From Lachnospiraceae bacterium MA2020 (GTDB lineage Bacteria > Bacillota > Clostridia > Lachnospirales > Lachnospiraceae), in assembly GCA_000746015.1 (NCBI GenBank), contig JQKK01000011.1:1-64000 (forward strand): a DNA stretch of 64,000 nucleotides. The letters run 5' to 3'. A program made the translations under genes and the position numbers. Below the pieces are notes generated by a model. That model saw only the letters and a program-made list of their open reading frames with translations. It ran no database searches and was not told where the DNA came from. This document shows positions 41,640 to 50,515 of the stretch, in pieces (positions within the stretch are counted from its first letter, which is position 1; each line of letters begins with the position of its first letter).

Positions 41640-44600
41640 TTATTGCCTCCTGTTCATAAGATCTTTTATTTTGGAGACCTGCATCTCGGACATATCACTG
41701 TCAAGATCGGTTACAGCTGCCTCCAGTAAGTCTATTTCCTTTTTCATATCTTCCGGACAGTTATAGCTCTTTAGCTGTTTTATGGCTTCGTCCGCCCTGT
41801 CGACATCGTAGTCTTCCATACTCGTGCTGATAATATCAAGGAGAGCCGTGAAAACCTCCCTGTCGAAGTCTTGCTTTTCTTCATCACTTTCCTTGCCAAG
41901 ATCAAAGACATCGCTTAGTCGCTCTTTGTAATCTTTCCATAAAGCTATAAAGGTCGCATGCATACTCATGATCTGTGAAGCGTCTTCATCACGGGCTGCA
42001 TCTTCAAGTACTTTTGCCATTCCGGCAAGTGGTATGATACCTATAGTAGCTGCACTGCTTTTCATGCCATGTACCTGTATGCGATAGTCTTCAAAAGCCT
42101 TTTTATCCGGTAGTCTTTCATACATTCCCGTAAGTTTGTCTGCATGCAGGTCGATTACCGCATAAAAGTCTGAAACGGCGGTTTTTAGAAGCTCCATACT
42201 TGGCAGATGAATTGCGGCAAAGCTCCAGTCGAGACCGTCAACGGCCGGAAGGGAGCTCGTATCCAAAGCTGTCTCGGGCACGTTCTCGGCATGATCATCA
42301 TTCTGAGGAGCTTTGATCTTTTCTTCAGGAATATAATTCAAAAGCATTTTTTGCAGCTCTGTTATATTTATCGGCTTGGTAAGGTAATCTGTAAAGCCAT
42401 ATTTGATGTATTCTTCTCGGGCACCCGAGACTGCGTTTGCAGTTAACGCTATTATCGGTGTTTCTTTATTTAAGTTTCCATCAATAGTCTCCATCCGCCT
42501 GCGGGTTTCTATGCCGTCCATTTCGGGCATCCTGTGATCTAGGAAAACTATGTCATATTTCTTTTCGGTAAGTTTTTCAAGACATTCTTTACCGCTTTCG
42601 ACAGAATCTATTTTGATCTTTGTCGGCTTTAACAGTCCCTCAAGTACACGCAGGTTCATAGCGGTATCATCAACTGCAAGCACTGTTGTCTCCGGTGCAG
42701 TGAAATTAAGCCTTGAAACACTTTTTTTCTTGGAAGCCTCTTTTGCTGCCACTGCAAAATCTCCGACACCTTTCCATGACAAAACTTTTTGTTCTACGGT
42801 GAAGGAAAACTCAGAACCTTCGCCATAAACACTGGACACTTCCAGCTTACTGCCCATCATTTCAAGAAGTCTTGTCGTGATGTTCATTCCAAGTCCGGTG
42901 CCCTCGATATTTCGGTTGCGCTTTTCTTCAATTCTCTCAAAAGCGCCTGTCAGCTTGCCTATATCGCTTTCTTTGATACCTATGCCTGTATCTTTTACGC
43001 TTACAAAAAGATTTATTTTGTCATCACCGAGTTTTTGAAAGTCTACCTTCAGGGTAACTTTTCCCTTTTCTGTATATTTGACTGCATTTGTCAGTATATT
43101 TGTTATTACCTGCTTCAGTCTGACTTCGTCTCCATAAAGGACTGACGGAAGATCTTTTGAAATATCCGCCTCGATATCAAGCCCTTTATTTGCGGCTCTC
43201 ATTCCTATCATGACTATCAGATCATTTAGTGATGAAGCAATCTCATATTCGGCAGGTATTATCTCCATCTTTCCGGCTTCAATCTTGGAAAAGTCCAAAA
43301 TATCATTTATAAGACTCAGAAGAGTATTTCCGGCTGATCGGATGTTTTCAGCGCGTTCAATTGTATCTTCTTCCCGGCTGTCGCGCAGGATCATTTCATT
43401 CATGCCGAGCACTGCATTTATAGGTGTGCGTATCTCGTGTGACATATTGGAAAGGAATACTGATTTTGCCTGGCTCTTTGCTTCTGCAATCTGTAGGTCA
43501 GACTCAAGCTTGCGCTGTTTCTCAATAGTATCGATATGTTCGTACATTCCACGGACAAGTTTTTCAAGATTATTCCCGAGCTTTTCTATCTCATCTCCGC
43601 TATGACGCTTTATATCTTTGGCATGCTCAAGATGCTTCTCTATGCCCTCATAGTCCCGCTCAAAAAACTTATCCATAAAGTCCGACATGATGTTTATGGG
43701 CATGATAACGGCCCTTTGTATAACTTCATAAAAGCAAAGTCCTATAACGAGTGCTACACTAAAAGCACCCACCAAAAGCTTTAAGTTCATAAATAGCAGT
43801 CCCTTGTTGTTCTCTATAAAGCCAGGCCCCATCATATTCGGATTTTTTACAGACTGGAGGGGGGATTGGATTGTATCTTTTGGCTCATGTGGTGCCATAC
43901 CTGCACTAACTTCCGTAGAACTTTCTCCATAAATTGCATTCTGATTTTTAGGACGTTTGATCTGTACATCAAATATTATTACGCAGAGCACACATAAAAG
44001 AGCAGCTTCGGTCAGCGACATAAATAAAATTTTTGTACTTAATGTTGATTTTCGCACCTTTAGGACTTTTATGACATTCTTTCTGAATACCTCAGTATAG
44101 AGATGACCTAATGCGAAATTATCTTTGTACTTGTCATTCAGGATATTAAAAATGGAATAGATAATGAGCACAGATATGATAATTTCGATCACAGAGCCCA
44201 GCAAGACACCCTCAATGCTGTAATTTTCCGTATTTGCAAGCATAGTATCTATGATATTTTCACTTATAAGATATATGGCATTAGCCATGATTAGATAAAA
44301 TGCAAATGCTGATGCTATTGTCTTTTTTATAGTTGAGAACCATCCCTTAGAAGAAAGATAAGCTGAAAGAAGGACTAGTATAAGTCCGTTTAATATGGTA
44401 GCCCAATTGATCATTGGTACGTTGCGTTTCAGCATGCAGCCAAGGGCTGCAGCCACAAAGACCGCAACACCATACCGAAGGCCGCAAAGCGACCCCACTA
44501 CTATAAAGAACAGGTCAGTAAATGGAATGATAATCCCAGATATCCTGACCTGGGATGGTATAAGCTCCATAGCCATAGCAAGCACCATTAAGGCGCTTAT

Positions 44601-44669
44601 CGATGTCAGTCCGACATTTGTAAGCAGATACCACCTGTCTTTTTTTACACCCCCATAAGCATCACCCAT
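41640..44669 (-). CDS. Hybrid sensor histidine kinase with REC and Hpt domains
   Basis: 1009 residues. The N terminus has six or more membrane segments (about 15-185), then another pair (about 210-230 and 285-305) flanking a short external loop. A HAMP-like linker and coiled coil lead to the dimerisation domain with SHEIRTP (H411), then an ATPase domain (NAVKYT, GTGLGM). A receiver with D711 in VFLDHRMPEMDG and an Hpt domain with H867 in VHGMKSSAA complete a full phosphorelay. The end region is an extra helical segment. It is encoded before the two-domain regulator. The ligand is unknown. Confidence 0.93.
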   Translation of the reverse strand: MGDAYGGVKKDRWYLLTNVGLTSISALMVLAMAMELIPSQVRISGIIIPFTDLFFIVVGSLCGLRYGVAVFVAAALGCMLKRNVPMINWATILNGLILVLLSAYLSSKGWFSTIKKTIASAFAFYLIMANAIYLISENIIDTMLANTENYSIEGVLLGSVIEIIISVLIIYSIFNILNDKYKDNFALGHLYTEVFRKNVIKVLKVRKSTLSTKILFMSLTEAALLCVLCVIIFDVQIKRPKNQNAIYGESSTEVSAGMAPHEPKDTIQSPLQSVKNPNMMGPGFIENNKGLLFMNLKLLVGAFSVALVIGLCFYEVIQRAVIMPINIMSDFMDKFFERDYEGIEKHLEHAKDIKRHSGDEIEKLGNNLEKLVRGMYEHIDTIEKQRKLESDLQIAEAKSQAKSVFLSNMSHEIRTPINAVLGMNEMILRDSREEDTIERAENIRSAGNTLLSLINDILDFSKIEAGKMEIIPAEYEIASSLNDLIVMIGMRAANKGLDIEADISKDLPSVLYGDEVRLKQVITNILTNAVKYTEKGKVTLKVDFQKLGDDKINLFVSVKDTGIGIKESDIGKLTGAFERIEEKRNRNIEGTGLGMNITTRLLEMMGSKLEVSSVYGEGSEFSFTVEQKVLSWKGVGDFAVAAKEASKKKSVSRLNFTAPETTVLAVDDTAMNLRVLEGLLKPTKIKIDSVESGKECLEKLTEKKYDIVFLDHRMPEMDGIETRRRMETIDGNLNKETPIIALTANAVSGAREEYIKYGFTDYLTKPINITELQKMLLNYIPEEKIKAPQNDDHAENVPETALDTSSLPAVDGLDWSFAAIHLPSMELLKTAVSDFYAVIDLHADKLTGMYERLPDKKAFEDYRIQVHGMKSSAATIGIIPLAGMAKVLEDAARDEDASQIMSMHATFIALWKDYKERLSDVFDLGKESDEEKQDFDREVFTALLDIISTSMEDYDVDRADEAIKQLKSYNCPEDMKKEIDLLEAAVTDLDSDMSEMQVSKIKDLMNRRQ

Positions 44670-44676
44670 AAGCTCG

Positions 44677-45021
44677 TTACCCCTCGTTCTTTTCGTTCTT
44701 TATCTCCCAATGAATAAGGAACGTAAGCATTGCTCTTAGCACGATTATTGCTCCGAGTATGCCAAGCTCTGACCACTCGCGGACTACAACGGTACGAAGT
44801 ACCTCGCCGCCCATCTTAAATTCCAGAGCGAGTGCAATACCCTGAGCCAGATCCATTCTGATACTCTGAGTATTTTTTTTCACCCAGCAGTAAAAGCACT
44901 TTAAGGCTGTAGCCATAAGTACGACTATTCCAAAGAACTCAAGGAATGTCGTACATATTTGTACAACGTCGTAAAGTACCGTGTCCAATACAGACATAAA
45001 CATTTCAACCATACTCTCCAT
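44677..45021 (-). CDS. DUF1622 membrane protein
   Basis: 114 residues, three membrane segments, with the family segment QGIALALEFKMGGEVLRTV and the closing helix pattern of DUF1622. The function is unknown. It lies seven bases before the hybrid kinase on the same strand, so it is probably co-transcribed and may be linked to the kinase. GGGAGGG is its ribosome site. Confidence 0.85.
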   Translation of the reverse strand: MESMVEMFMSVLDTVLYDVVQICTTFLEFFGIVVLMATALKCFYCWVKKNTQSIRMDLAQGIALALEFKMGGEVLRTVVVREWSELGILGAIIVLRAMLTFLIHWEIKNEKNEG

Positions 45022-45040
45022 ACCCTCCCAAAGTAAAAGA

Positions 45041-45634
45041 TTATTTTAAAATATCATATAGCATCTCCACACATTTATCTATACCTATCGCACCTGTATT
45101 CAGACAAATATCGTAGTCTTCAAATCTGCCCGGCTGGCGGCCAGTATAAGTCTTATAATAGATATCTCTCTGGTGGTCACGCTTTAAAACATACTTTTCA
45201 AGATCCATGTTTCCATTTTCATTAAGCTCCGCCGCGCGCTTCAGCCTGTGCTCCATATCTGCATAAAGGAACACATCAAAAGACGGGATATTTGCAGCAT
45301 TCAAGATGACATTTGAGCATCTTCCAACGATGATGCAAGGTTCTTCCGCAAACTCAAGGAGTGTTTTTACCTGCGCATCAAAAATGGCATCATGTGAGCT
45401 TGTATATGATGAAGAATTGTTGAGGATTCGGTCAACAAGTCTTGTAGTGTAGCTGATATCTTCTCCCTCACGCCAGATGTCCTCTTCTGAGAAACCACTT
45501 TTTTTGGCGGTAGACCTTACGAAGTCTTTATCATAGAAAGGAATACCCAGTTTTTCAGAAAGCGCTCTTGCAACACTTCGTCCACCGGCACCGTATTGTC
45601 TGCTTATTGTTATAACACGAAAATTTGGATTCAT
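45041..45634 (-). CDS. Cytidylate-kinase-like protein
   Basis: 197 residues. It opens with ITISRQYGAGGRSVARALSE, the modified P-loop of the cytidylate-kinase-like family (AAA_26), followed by FYDKDFV and CIIVGRC. Members are widespread in anaerobes and are of unproven substrate. It is the first gene of the minus-strand group with DUF1622, the hybrid kinase and the regulator (19-base gap). Confidence 0.85.
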   Translation of the reverse strand: MNPNFRVITISRQYGAGGRSVARALSEKLGIPFYDKDFVRSTAKKSGFSEEDIWREGEDISYTTRLVDRILNNSSSYTSSHDAIFDAQVKTLLEFAEEPCIIVGRCSNVILNAANIPSFDVFLYADMEHRLKRAAELNENGNMDLEKYVLKRDHQRDIYYKTYTGRQPGRFEDYDICLNTGAIGIDKCVEMLYDILK

Positions 45635-45671
45635 CGTCCTGTATTCTCCTAACGATTATAATTTACTTACT

Positions 45672-45701
45672 TTTACATTATACCCTTTTTTGTGGTAAAA
45701 T
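45672..45701 (+). promoter_or_regulatory. Probable promoter of the TAXI-TRAP operon
   Basis: TTTACA (45672-45677), 18-base spacer, TAAAAT (45696-45701). It lies in the divergent gap with the cytidylate-kinase-like gene. Confidence 0.55.
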
Positions 45702-45786
45702 GAAAACGTTGTGTAGATTTTAATCCAATCCAGCAACCGAAATAATTTCATTTCGTCTACATTACTATATCACGGAGGTTTCCCAT

Positions 45787-46758
45787 TTGTTTAATTTGGC
45801 AAAAAAGATGACAGTCTGTGCTTTGGTGATAGCTTTGTCTCTCACTACTCTTTGCGGGTGCGGCGCAGGCAAAACTCGAATGATGTTTGGTACAGGCGGT
45901 ACAGCCGGTACTTACTATTCTTATGGTGGTATTATCGCCCAATACATGACTAATTATGCAGGTATAAAGGTTACTGCCGTTTCAACCGGTGGATCTAAGG
46001 TAAATATACAGTCCATCCAGGACAGAGATTTTCAGCTTGGATTCACTCAGTCTGATGTTATGGACTATGCATGGAATGGTACTAAGACATTCCAAAAGGA
46101 TGGCCCGACTAAGGACTTCAGAGTGCTTGGAGGTCTTTACAATGAGACTGTGCAGCTTTTCTCAATGAAGGATGATATCAAGTCTGTATATGACCTCAAG
46201 GGTAAGAGCATTTCTATCGGTGAGGCTGGTTCCGGAGTTTACTTTAATGCACTTGATGTACTTACCGGTGCAGGTATCTCACTTGACGATATCAAGCCTC
46301 AGTATCTCAGTTTTGAAGATAGTAAGGAAGCTCTCAAGGATGGAAAGATCGATGCAGCTTTCATTGTTGCCGGAGCACCGACTACAGCTATCACAGAGCT
46401 TGCAACTACGAACGGAGTTAATCTTGTAAACATCGATGGTGAGCTCAGAGATAAGATAATTTCAGATTGCCCTTACTATACAGCACTTGAGATCCCGGCG
46501 GATACATATCCGGGACAGAATGAGCCTGTAAAGACTATCACGGTAAAGGCTACGATCATTGTAGATGCGCAGCTTGATGAAGATACTGTCTACAACATGA
46601 CAGCTGCAATATTCGATCATGCTGATGATATTGCTATAGAAAATGCAAAGGGTGCAGAGCTAACCCTTGAAAATGCTACAGAGGGCATGGCGGTTCCATT
46701 CCATAAGGGAGCAGCCCGTTATTATGCAGAGCATGGAATCACGGTAACTACCGAATAA
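45787..46758 (+). CDS. TAXI-family TRAP solute-binding lipoprotein
   Basis: 323 residues. Signal peptide with lipobox TLCGC (cysteine about 21), then GTGGTAGTYYSYGGIIAQY, the TAXI-type binding-protein opening. It captures a small organic anion, for example a dicarboxylate or glutamate-like molecule, for the permease downstream; the actual ligand cannot be told. The TTG start is supported by GGAGG 8 bases upstream, and no ATG fits. The permease gene follows after 20 bases. Confidence 0.92.
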   Translation: MFNLAKKMTVCALVIALSLTTLCGCGAGKTRMMFGTGGTAGTYYSYGGIIAQYMTNYAGIKVTAVSTGGSKVNIQSIQDRDFQLGFTQSDVMDYAWNGTKTFQKDGPTKDFRVLGGLYNETVQLFSMKDDIKSVYDLKGKSISIGEAGSGVYFNALDVLTGAGISLDDIKPQYLSFEDSKEALKDGKIDAAFIVAGAPTTAITELATTNGVNLVNIDGELRDKIISDCPYYTALEIPADTYPGQNEPVKTITVKATIIVDAQLDEDTVYNMTAAIFDHADDIAIENAKGAELTLENATEGMAVPFHKGAARYYAEHGITVTTE

Positions 46759-46778
46759 GAAATAAGGAGATAAGGGTA

Positions 46779-48737
46779 TTGATAAACGATAACAAACGAA
46801 CAGCAAACATGGCAGCTCACAATAGTGAAGCTCAGGCATCTATAGATGCTGTCATGAAAAAGTATGACCGCGAGAGTAATACCCGCGTGTGGACAGGTAC
46901 TCAACAGAAGGTCATCCGCTTCATTGTTGCTGCTTTCTCACTTTGGTGTATATATGTCACACTTTTTGCAACATTCCTTGAGGAGATAAGACTTACATCA
47001 TTCCTCGCACTTATAATCATGATGGGATTTTTGATCTATCCGATCAAGAAAGGTGTAACCCGCCCAAATCACATGCCGTGGTATGACATCCTCATGATGG
47101 TACTTGGCACTGGCGCGTTCCTCTACTTTACATTTAATGCGGAGGCGATAATCCAGCAGGGAACACGTTTCCAGGCATATCAGATAGTCATCGGTATAGT
47201 CGGAGTGCTCATGCTCATAGAGGTGACACGACGCTGCGTAGGTATCCCAATCCTTATAGTAGCAGGATTTTTTATACTTTATGCATTGACATTTGGCCTT
47301 ACAAATCCGGATTTCTTCGGACGTGTGAAGTATCTTGTAAGAAATCTTTTCTATACAAAGGAAGGAATTTTTGCAACACCTGTCAATGTTTGCTCTAAGT
47401 ACATTGTAGTATTTATTATTTTCGGCGGATTCCTTGAAAGAACCGGTATATCAAACTTTTTCATAGACTTGGCAAATAGTGTTGCAGGCAGATATGCCGG
47501 CGGTCCTGCAAAGGTTGCCGTTATCTCATCAGCACTTTGCGGAATGGTATCCGGATCATCAGTTGGTAATACAGTTACAACAGGATCAGTAACTATCCCT
47601 ATGATGAAGCGCACAGGATATCGTGCTGAGTTTGCGGGAGCTATAGAGGCTGCATCATCAACAGGCGGACAGATCATGCCTCCTATCATGGGAGCAGCAG
47701 CGTTCCTGATGGCTGACTTTGTCGGAGTGCCTTACTCAGATATCATCAGTCGCGCGATCATTCCAGCAGTGCTTTACTTTGGCGGTATTTTCATAGCAGT
47801 GCATCTTGAGGCAAAGAAGCTTAAGCTTTCCGGTATCCCAAAAGAGCAGCTTCCAAAGTTTGTAGATATCATCAAAAAGATATATTTGCTTCTTCCTCTT
47901 GTAATGCTTGTTGTATGGGTGTCAGGAAACATGATGACCATGCAGAGAGCAGCAAGCTTTGCGATACTTCTTGCAATATTTGTAAGCCTTTTTAATGGTG
48001 AAAACCGCATAACACCTGCGAAAGTAGTAGATGCGCTTGTTGCCGGAGGCAAGGGAACTATCACAGTAGCGGCTGCCTGCGGTGTAGCAGGTATCATCTC
48101 CGGATGTATCACGATGACAGGACTTGCAAACGAGCTTATCAACGCTATCATCTCAGTAGCCGGAGACAAGCTTATCATTGCGCTTATCCTTACAATGCTC
48201 TGCTGTATCGTGCTCGGAATGGGTGTGCCTACAACGGCAAACTACTGTATCATGGCTGCTACTACAGCTCCGATCCTTATCAGAATGGGTGTACCTGCCA
48301 TGGCAGCACATTTCTTCGTATTTTACTTTGGTATTGTAGCGGATATCACTCCTCCGGTTGCTCTTGCAGCTTATGCAGGCTCAGCTATTGCCAAGTCAAA
48401 TCCGATGAAGACAGCTTTTAATGCATCAAGACTTGCGATCGCCGTATTCATTGTACCTTACGTATTTTGTTTCAATCCGGCACTCTTGCTTATCGACACA
48501 ACTGTGCTTGGGGTTATATTGATCGCTGCGACATCTTTCATAGGTATCTTTGGAGTATCAGCTTCACTTGAAGGATATCTCTTTGCACCTATGACGATTC
48601 TTTCAAGAGCGCTTTTGCTTATCGGAGGCGTATGCATGATTGATCCAAACCACGTTACGGATATTGTAGGACTTGTAATGATTGCAGTTGGATGTGTATT
48701 ACAAAAAATTGCTAGTCGGAAGACTGTTACTGAATAA
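46779..48737 (+). CDS. TRAP transporter permease, fused DctQ-DctM (TAXI type)
   Basis: 652 residues. About 4 membrane segments of the small-permease (DctQ-like) part come first (about 45-160), followed by the large permease with SGSSVGNTVTTGSVTIPMMK, EAASSTGGQIMPPIMGAAAF (ends of the signature only) and GMGVPTTANY. Together with the TAXI protein it forms an ion-gradient driven importer. The start is probably TTG at 46779 with AAGGAG about 10 bases upstream; ATG at 46809 is possible. Confidence 0.93.
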   Translation: MINDNKRTANMAAHNSEAQASIDAVMKKYDRESNTRVWTGTQQKVIRFIVAAFSLWCIYVTLFATFLEEIRLTSFLALIIMMGFLIYPIKKGVTRPNHMPWYDILMMVLGTGAFLYFTFNAEAIIQQGTRFQAYQIVIGIVGVLMLIEVTRRCVGIPILIVAGFFILYALTFGLTNPDFFGRVKYLVRNLFYTKEGIFATPVNVCSKYIVVFIIFGGFLERTGISNFFIDLANSVAGRYAGGPAKVAVISSALCGMVSGSSVGNTVTTGSVTIPMMKRTGYRAEFAGAIEAASSTGGQIMPPIMGAAAFLMADFVGVPYSDIISRAIIPAVLYFGGIFIAVHLEAKKLKLSGIPKEQLPKFVDIIKKIYLLLPLVMLVVWVSGNMMTMQRAASFAILLAIFVSLFNGENRITPAKVVDALVAGGKGTITVAAACGVAGIISGCITMTGLANELINAIISVAGDKLIIALILTMLCCIVLGMGVPTTANYCIMAATTAPILIRMGVPAMAAHFFVFYFGIVADITPPVALAAYAGSAIAKSNPMKTAFNASRLAIAVFIVPYVFCFNPALLLIDTTVLGVILIAATSFIGIFGVSASLEGYLFAPMTILSRALLLIGGVCMIDPNHVTDIVGLVMIAVGCVLQKIASRKTVTE

Positions 48738-48803
48738 TAGGGATTCTAAAAGTAACGGATGTGTATTATTTTAATAATTAAGAAATAATTTTGTAAAATT
48801 TTA

Positions 48804-48832
48804 TTGGCAAATAATTCCCCTTATGGTATATT
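48804..48832 (+). promoter_or_regulatory. Promoter of the first repeat protein
   Basis: TTGGCA (48804-48809), 17-base spacer, TATATT (48827-48832), 39 bases before the start. Confidence 0.75.
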
Positions 48833-48871
48833 GTATTGATGTAAATACATTTTACTGAAAGGGGAATTTTT

Positions 48872-50404
48872 ATGCATAAAAATAAGCTTGCCTTATTGCT
48901 TGCACTATCTATTTCTATCGTATCAAATTTTATGACTCCACTCGCTGTAAGGGCAGATGAAGTACAGGAGCTCAATGATGAGATTTCTGCACGCGAAGAG
49001 CTGGTTGCTCCTGCTGAGGAGGATGCAAGCACATCGGCTGAAGAGCTTACGGAAGGAGATTTCACGTATTATCTCAAAGATGGTAATGCGGTAATAAGTA
49101 AATACAAGGGAAGTGCCACAAAACTTACCATACCTGACAAAATCGGTGGCCATACTGTAACAGCTATTGGTGACTGGGCATTTTTTGATGTGGAAACGCT
49201 TTCAGAAGTAGCTGTACCTGCGACAGTATCTATTATTGACGAATATGCATTTGCCTCATGTGATTCAATGGTGAGCATTGCGCTTCCGGAGAACCTTAAT
49301 ATCCTTGGCAAAAGTGCATTTCAGAGCTGCAAATCTTTGAAGTCTATAACTATCGGAAAAAACATAGCAACTATTCCTAATTACTGTTTCAGTGGCTGCG
49401 ATTCTCTTTCAGAAGTTACTTTTGCATCACAGACTTCTGTGAAGGTTATTGGAGATGATGTTTTTGATGGGTGCAATGGCATTACGGTGATGGATATCCC
49501 GGATAGCGTTGAGACAATTGGAGTATTTGCTTTTAGTGGCTGTGCCGCACTTAAAAGGACAAAACTCCCGGCAAAGATCACCAAGATAGATGAGGCTACA
49601 TATTTTTCCTGTAGTGTTTTGAGCAAAATCTATATCCCTGCTACAGTAAACACTGTTCAAAATCTGGCATTTAACAGTTTGAATAAAGGTGGTGTAGATG
49701 TATATTACGGTGGCTCTGAGGAGCAGTGGAAAAAGATCACTTTTGGAAGCAATAACGAGGAATTAACAGGAGCTAAGATACACTATAACAGCACTGTTGA
49801 AGACTATAATAAGGACGGCGGAAAGACTCCGGAAACACCGGATAAGCCGGAAGATCCTGACAAGCCGGAGAATCCGGACAAGCCGGAAAATCCAGTAACT
49901 CCATCAGAGAATAAGCCTGAAACACCTTCTGAAAATGCTCCGGCTGCTCCGGTTTCTTCTAACACTGTAGTAAGAGGCGATGCTTCTATCACTTATGGCG
50001 CTGAGATAGTCTTCCCAGGCAAAAAGTACAGTGCTTCAAACTTTGGAACGATCACTATCAGCTACAACGGAAAAGCCTATACTGCAGCAAAGGTCAAGAT
50101 AAATAAAAAGAATAAGACACTTCAGATCACAAAGATAACACCTGCAGACAAGAAGGCTCAGAAGGCTATCAAAAAGCTTACAAAGGGCAATAATGCTCTG
50201 CAGTTCAAGATCACACCTTATGCAGTATCAGGCAACTCTGCAGTTACTGCAAAGGTTAGCAAGTCAAATGAACTTAAGAAGGTAACTGTTGATATAAATG
50301 GCAGCAAGTATAAGTGCGGTAAAGACGAGTATAGCTACGAGCCGGCAAGCAAAACGATCACCTTTAAGGGTGAAAACCTGACAGGCTCATATACTTTAAA
50401 ATAA
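48872..50404 (+). CDS. Secreted BspA-like leucine-rich-repeat protein
   Basis: 510 residues. The signal peptide covers about 1-28 (ends VRADE). Residues about 65-305 hold LRR_5 repeats (patterns like IGDWAFFDVETLSEVAVP, IDEYAFASCDSMVSIALP). A Pro/Glu/Lys linker with tandem DKPENP units spans about 310-365. Residues 380-510 form the C-terminal module shared with the GH3 enzyme and the second repeat protein. Such proteins bind surfaces or polymers; there is no LPXTG motif. Ribosome site GGGG lies close to the ATG; its own promoter and terminator make it monocistronic. Confidence 0.88.
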   Translation: MHKNKLALLLALSISIVSNFMTPLAVRADEVQELNDEISAREELVAPAEEDASTSAEELTEGDFTYYLKDGNAVISKYKGSATKLTIPDKIGGHTVTAIGDWAFFDVETLSEVAVPATVSIIDEYAFASCDSMVSIALPENLNILGKSAFQSCKSLKSITIGKNIATIPNYCFSGCDSLSEVTFASQTSVKVIGDDVFDGCNGITVMDIPDSVETIGVFAFSGCAALKRTKLPAKITKIDEATYFSCSVLSKIYIPATVNTVQNLAFNSLNKGGVDVYYGGSEEQWKKITFGSNNEELTGAKIHYNSTVEDYNKDGGKTPETPDKPEDPDKPENPDKPENPVTPSENKPETPSENAPAAPVSSNTVVRGDASITYGAEIVFPGKKYSASNFGTITISYNGKAYTAAKVKINKKNKTLQITKITPADKKAQKAIKKLTKGNNALQFKITPYAVSGNSAVTAKVSKSNELKKVTVDINGSKYKCGKDEYSYEPASKTITFKGENLTGSYTLK

Positions 50405-50437
50405 TTTTTGCATACATTATATTACTTCCTTGATTCA

Positions 50438-50474
50438 GGTCAGGAAAGCGATTGTGCTTTCCTGACCATTTTTG
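50438..50474 (+). terminator. Terminator of the first repeat protein
   Basis: Perfect 12-pair stem GGTCAGGAAAGC/GCTTTCCTGACC, loop GATTGT, then ATTTTTGTG. Confidence 0.94.
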
Positions 50475-50478
50475 TGTC

Positions 50479-50508
50479 TAGACAACAGTATTTCCGAAGA
50501 ACTATAAT
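50479..50508 (+). promoter_or_regulatory. Promoter of the ABC-F gene
   Basis: TAGACA (50479-50484), 18-base spacer, TATAAT (50503-50508). The start codon begins 8 bases after the -10 box, which would place transcription start on or beside the ATG. Confidence 0.65.
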
Positions 50509-50515
50509 AGTCCTC

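Noticed and set aside
50408-50515. Longer N terminus for the ABC-F protein
   Set aside because: The extra 36 codons cover the terminator of the preceding gene and the promoter boxes, and they do not resemble ABC-F sequences.
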